Positions 60,172 through 64,000 of a stretch of DNA of 64,000 nt are shown one piece after another. Each line of letters opens with the position of its first letter. The stretch's first letter is position 1. Source of the DNA: Theobroma cacao (Eukaryota > Streptophyta > Magnoliopsida > Malvales > Malvaceae); assembly GCF_000208745.1 (NCBI RefSeq), contig NC_030859.1, positions 17,730,128-17,794,127 on the forward strand. Direction: 5' to 3'. A program made the position numbers and the translations under genes. The notes under the pieces were generated by a model, which had not been told where the DNA came from, did no database searches, and saw nothing but the letters and a program-made list of their open reading frames with translations.

Positions 60172-61969
60172 GATTAGAAGAAAATTGATCACATGAGAGC
60201 TAAGCTTTATTACTTGCTAGAGATTCAAATCCGAGTTGTAATACATTTTTCTTCCAAAAATAATACCATATGCTCGTAATTTTCAAAGCAAAACGGTGAT
60301 GAAGATATCCATATGCCATCCATAGAATTCTTTGTCTACAAACTTTTTGGGATCATATTTTGTTATCATGTCATACAAGAATTTGGGAATGTTTCGTTGA
60401 CTTCATAAGCCTTGTTATGTTCTCTATTCTCAGTATTAATTTTCTTAGAATCTATCATATCTATGAAGCACTTGTACAAAGTAGGGACATTAATGCACTG
60501 TGGATTAGGGAATATGATAATGGAACTGCATGAGATTTGTGATCTGTGAAGAATATTTTTTGGAGTATTTAGCGAAACCTGACAACATAGAAAGCTTCTC
60601 TTTATTCTTCTCCTCCTTGTGGATTAGAATGTATTATACCTTTATATATATGTAGCACGAGAGAATAGGCTGAATTAACACCATATGCCAGTTGAGCTTT
60701 CAATCAAATTGCTTAGATTTCCTTTTAGCTGGATCACTTTGCTAAATACTAATAATAATAAATATTAAATTATGAATATTTTCTTAATATCTTAATAAAA
60801 ATGAAAAAAGAAAATATACAAAACAAGAAATTAAATTAAAAATAACATGATATTAAATTTAATAAAAATGAAATTGAAAGAGATGAACGGAAAATGAAAA
60901 TAGATAAATACAAAAAAGATTAAAATAAAATATCATATTAATATTTTAATAAAAAAGAAATTAAAAGATAAAAAATGAAAATAGGGAAAAATAAAAAGCA
61001 TATTAATATTTTAATAATAAATTATTAAGTTGTTAAATTTTTACTTAATAATAACATATTGACAAAAAATAATGAGTTTCAAAAATCTCAAAAAATTTAT
61101 GAAATTATAATAAAGGGTAATTTTATCATTTTATTATTTCAAAATTATTTTACCCACCAAACATCTGAATAATATCATAATGATAATTCCATTCAATAAA
61201 CCAAACCACATAATATTCTACTGTATCCTTACATAATAATTATTTCATTCCACCCCTATTCCATTGTAGGAATCAAATGTGTCTAATATTCTTTCTTCCA
61301 TTTAACGAAGTTTCTATCTTAATTATATATTGCATTAAGTGCACCCATGAGATTAATTCCTCTATGAAGACGTTATTGTTGGATCAAAACTTGAAATAAT
61401 ACAAAATTTTAAAATTTATCTGAAATAAAACCATTTAATTCCTAAATTTTATAAATTTAAAATAACTTAAAATGATCAAAACCTAAACTGAACCTGTCCA
61501 TTCATTTGTCCTATGAATCTATTTCCATATTGAGGCATAAATAAAATTTTCTGTAAATGAAACTCATTTGTAGTTTTTATTTACGTATAATTTTTTATTA
61601 CATAATTAAATATAATCATTTTTTAATAATTAGTTAAATGTAATTCTTTTTTACACATTGTCTTTCTTTCATGATATTCTGTCCAAATAAGGTGTCAATG
61701 TGGAAAAAAAAAAAAGCAAACAATAAACACTTTGTCCCCCTAATATTTGATGGCAATAAACAATAAACAGATGGAATGGTGGCAACCACAAATTGCCACT
61801 ACATGGGATGTGACCCAAAAGGGTATTATCCAAGTCTTGCACTAAGTTTGAAACTCTTTGCTAGGCAAGAACGCAATTTCCAATTTCATTTCATTACGAA
61901 CTTCGTTTATTGGATGTTACAAGGTAATTTTTTTCCTAAACCAATCATAAAAATTTTATTAATAATCAT
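60172..61969. other. Intergenic DNA between NAC-like and carboxylesterase genes
   Basis: AT-rich DNA with long AT-only stretches around 60,750-61,100 and a C-rich patch near 61,240 (TTTCATTCCACCCCTATTCC) reminiscent of common plant MITEs. The 3' UTR of the NAC-like gene would lie at its left end. A plus-strand frame at 61,776-61,973 has no recognised domain. Confidence 0.45.
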
Positions 61970-62950
61970 TTAAAGACAGTACATGGAAGACCTGTAGAAT
62001 CCCATGAGTAGAAAAAAGTGCCTCCAAAGTAAATTGATAACCACAAATGATTTGACTGATAAAGATGATTTACCAAACTTGTGTTTTTGGCTTTTCATTG
62101 CCTCATAGTATTCCATTTCTGTATCCTTTATCAAGTCCTTCTCAACAACGCAAAACAAAAATGGTGGCAGATTTAGACCCTTCATGGCTGGAGCTGCAAG
62201 CCCCATTGGGCAAGTGATCGGATGGTCCTTGGTGCTTCCAACAGGCAAAGCCAGGGCCAAAAACTTGTCCACCATGTCTAGGGTTAAGAAAGGTGATTCG
62301 GGTTGCTCCAACTCCGACTTGCTCCGCTCCGCCCTAACAAAACCCGGGTGGATTGGGATCCCACCTGCTAGCCTTAATGGGCTCAAATCCAAGTTCCCAG
62401 CGCGAGCAGCCACTTGATGCATTATGTTCCCTCCTGAGCTATCCCCAATAAGAAAAACGCGGTTGAAATCTACATGATCATTGAGCCAGGGCTCATGTGA
62501 CTCACCTTTGGCCAACGACTTGAGCCAGAGGAGAGTAGCGTAGCCATCATCACAAGCAGCTGGAAGCTTGTTCTCTGGTGCAAGCCTGAGGTAAACTGAC
62601 ACGCAAATGGCTGGAACAGACCTTGCCAACCTAGTGTAAATGATATAATGCATATACCAGTCAGCTTGGCTGATGCAAAAACCACCCCCATGGAAATGAA
62701 GTATGATAGGCAACTTGGTTTTGGTGGTGAGACTTTGCTCCGGTAGATAGATCCGAACTCTGAGGCTTGAATCAGAATCAATAGTTACATCACGAGTGGC
62801 TACACCTTCAATGAATTCTTCATGGGGTGGCACTGCTTCCGTCATGAACTTCACCTCAGGGGGACCTGTCCACGTCCGATCGACTGAGCCATCGTCATAG
62901 GCTCTTACCCAACCCGACACCTCATCAACTAGCTTCTTCTCTTGCTCCAT
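61970..62950 (-). CDS. CXE-type carboxylesterase, C-terminally truncated
   Basis: Plant class-I carboxylesterase of the alpha/beta-hydrolase fold-3 group (the family that includes the GID1 gibberellin receptors), nearest in style to probable carboxylesterase 17. The 326-residue frame contains the oxyanion-hole motif HGGG (87-90), RLAPENKLPAACDDG (122-136), the nucleophile motif GDSSGG (169-174, Ser171) and the acid EKDLIKDTEMEYYEAM (270-285, Asp272). Family members then have about 50 residues including GHSF or HSFYL with the catalytic His, and end around 330-350. Here the sequence becomes unrelated after KSQKHKFG (about residue 293), next to a possible donor GTAAAT, and no HSFY-like exon is found down to 61,700. 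The product probably lacks the catalytic His and may be inactive. It starts with MEQEKKLVDEVSGWVR, normal for the family. Confidence 0.8.
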   Translation of the reverse strand: MEQEKKLVDEVSGWVRAYDDGSVDRTWTGPPEVKFMTEAVPPHEEFIEGVATRDVTIDSDSSLRVRIYLPEQSLTTKTKLPIILHFHGGGFCISQADWYMHYIIYTRLARSVPAICVSVYLRLAPENKLPAACDDGYATLLWLKSLAKGESHEPWLNDHVDFNRVFLIGDSSGGNIMHQVAARAGNLDLSPLRLAGGIPIHPGFVRAERSKSELEQPESPFLTLDMVDKFLALALPVGSTKDHPITCPMGLAAPAMKGLNLPPFLFCVVEKDLIKDTEMEYYEAMKSQKHKFGKSSLSVKSFVVINLLWRHFFLLMGFYRSSMYCL

Positions 62951-63030
62951 AATTCTGGCTTTCTCTTAGCTTGGTTACGTTTTAAGTAGGTGACTTTAAA
63001 AAGTGTAAGTGAAGGATGAATCTGGTTGCC

Positions 63031-63041
63031 CTTTATATAGA
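63031..63041 (-). promoter_or_regulatory. TATA box of the carboxylesterase gene
   Basis: On the minus strand TTCTATATAAAGGGC lies about 85 bases upstream of the ATG at 62,950, giving a predicted leader of about 55-60 bases. Standard spacing for a plant promoter. Confidence 0.65.
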
Positions 63042-64000
63042 AGAAGGAAAGGTGTGGAAAGGGAAAATTGCTAGGTTATTCAATAAAATATATATTGCTC
63101 TTTGTAAATTAGGTTCAAAGGGTCTGCTCTTTGAGTCAAGAACATGATCTTTTGAGCTTAAAAAATAGTGTTTGAAAGGCTTTTGAGTTTCACCTTCCAA
63201 AAACAGTTTTATTTGTTTTTAATTAGCAAAAGTAATAAAAACAATGAGATTGGAAAGCTTGGTCATATTTTTAGTTTTTCTATTAAGAGTTAGATGGGAA
63301 AGCGATTGAGATTGGGATCAAGATATGTAAAATTAAAATAATGGTATCCAATGCTCAATCTACTTCTTAGCTTAGAATATTATAAAGTGAGATGGACCTA
63401 CTATAAAATGGATCTTGTCTTGTTAGCATAGTTTACTCCTTATCCATTTCCTAGCTATTTCTTGTAACAACTACTCAATTATCAGACATACCATCAAAGC
63501 TATAATACAAGATTTTATTAAATAGTTAATATCTTTATTTAAATTAATAAAAATTTATTATTTTATATACTAACTACGATAAAAACTTTTTAACTTTCCA
63601 AACAAATATATATGACTACCATGTGTTCATTTAACTTTAAATTCAATTGTCGATATATTAGATATAATGTATTAATAAATTTTTTCTTTTAATCTTTTAA
63701 TCTTTTAATAAAACACTAGAAATTGTGGATAGAGAGTAATCGAGAGCTAGTATCATTCCCATACCAGCAAGCACATGCAGTGAAGTTGTTTGGAAACTCA
63801 AGCGAAATTTGGTAGTAAGTGGCTAATTCTCATGAAGTCTTTCAAAACCACTGTGAGCGTCTCTAAAGTCAAGGTCTTCCTTCCAATCTCTTTTTGTCAA
63901 TCAAAGTGTTGTTGATGGAATATGTTCTACTCTATTTGTCACTATCGGATACAGAATTTTACATAAAAAGTGATTAAAAGGTAATCATATAAGATAATGA
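63042..64000. other. Upstream region of the carboxylesterase gene to window end
   Basis: AT-rich DNA with a short direct repeat CTTTTAATCTTTTAATC near 63,690 and TATATATGACTACC near 63,608. No further gene, transposon end or RNA gene recognised. Confidence 0.45.

Noticed and set aside
1..64000. tRNA, rRNA or organelle-derived segments
   Set aside because: No cloverleaf-like or rRNA-like sequence was recognised on either strand; a tRNAscan or Infernal run was not possible here.

Overview
The window is nuclear DNA of a flowering plant, almost certainly a eudicot. The evidence is spliced genes of plant-only families (a WAT1/MtN21-type EamA transporter, a NAC protein, a CXE carboxylesterase, MAP65 exons), AT-rich introns and intergenic DNA, and Copia, LINE, hAT and MULE elements. 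A malvid such as a Malvaceae species would fit the protein styles, but that is a weak inference. The sequence is raw assembly, with single N bases at 33,007 and 41,192. Junctions, target-site duplications and substitutions were found by reading, not by alignment software.

The dominant structure is a segmental duplication. Copy 1 (about 750-13,072) recurs in direct orientation as copy 2 (about 34,709-50,251). Each copy carries, in order, a fold-back MITE, a broken WAT1-type transporter gene on the minus strand, intergenic DNA, a complete but dead hAT transposon, part of an old RRM-type LINE ORF, the start of a Copia LTR, and a LINE inserted in that LTR. Copy 1 continues naturally into the rest of the LINE and the Copia element, so it is probably the donor. 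Copy 2 breaks inside the LINE, next to a fragment of an RNA-dependent RNA polymerase gene. Copy 2 alone has a 3.28-kb solo LTR (38,958-42,237) with a perfect 5-bp target duplication, and copy 1 shows the empty site.

Between the copies (13,073-34,708) are the body of Copia-1, the other half of the RRM-LINE ORF it split, a long-inverted-repeat element interrupted by a second complete Copia element (21,352-26,477), intergenic DNA with a 22-base G run, a two-exon MAP65 fragment (30,542-31,783) and a non-autonomous hAT-like element (32,597-33,511).

Right of copy 2 are a degenerate MULE transposase (51,440-54,376) flanked by 31-bp tandem arrays in opposite orientation, AT-rich DNA, an atypical short NAC-domain gene (59,659-60,171, plus) and a carboxylesterase gene (61,970-62,950, minus) lacking its C-terminal catalytic histidine region.

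The genes do not form a pathway. The window is a heterochromatin-like mosaic of transposons and gene relics with two possibly expressed single-exon genes at the right end. I found no new enzymatic or defence system. The most informative signals are the layered insertion history, the abrupt change in identity between the two duplicated copies near 4,300/38,260, and the inverted 31-bp arrays around the MULE.
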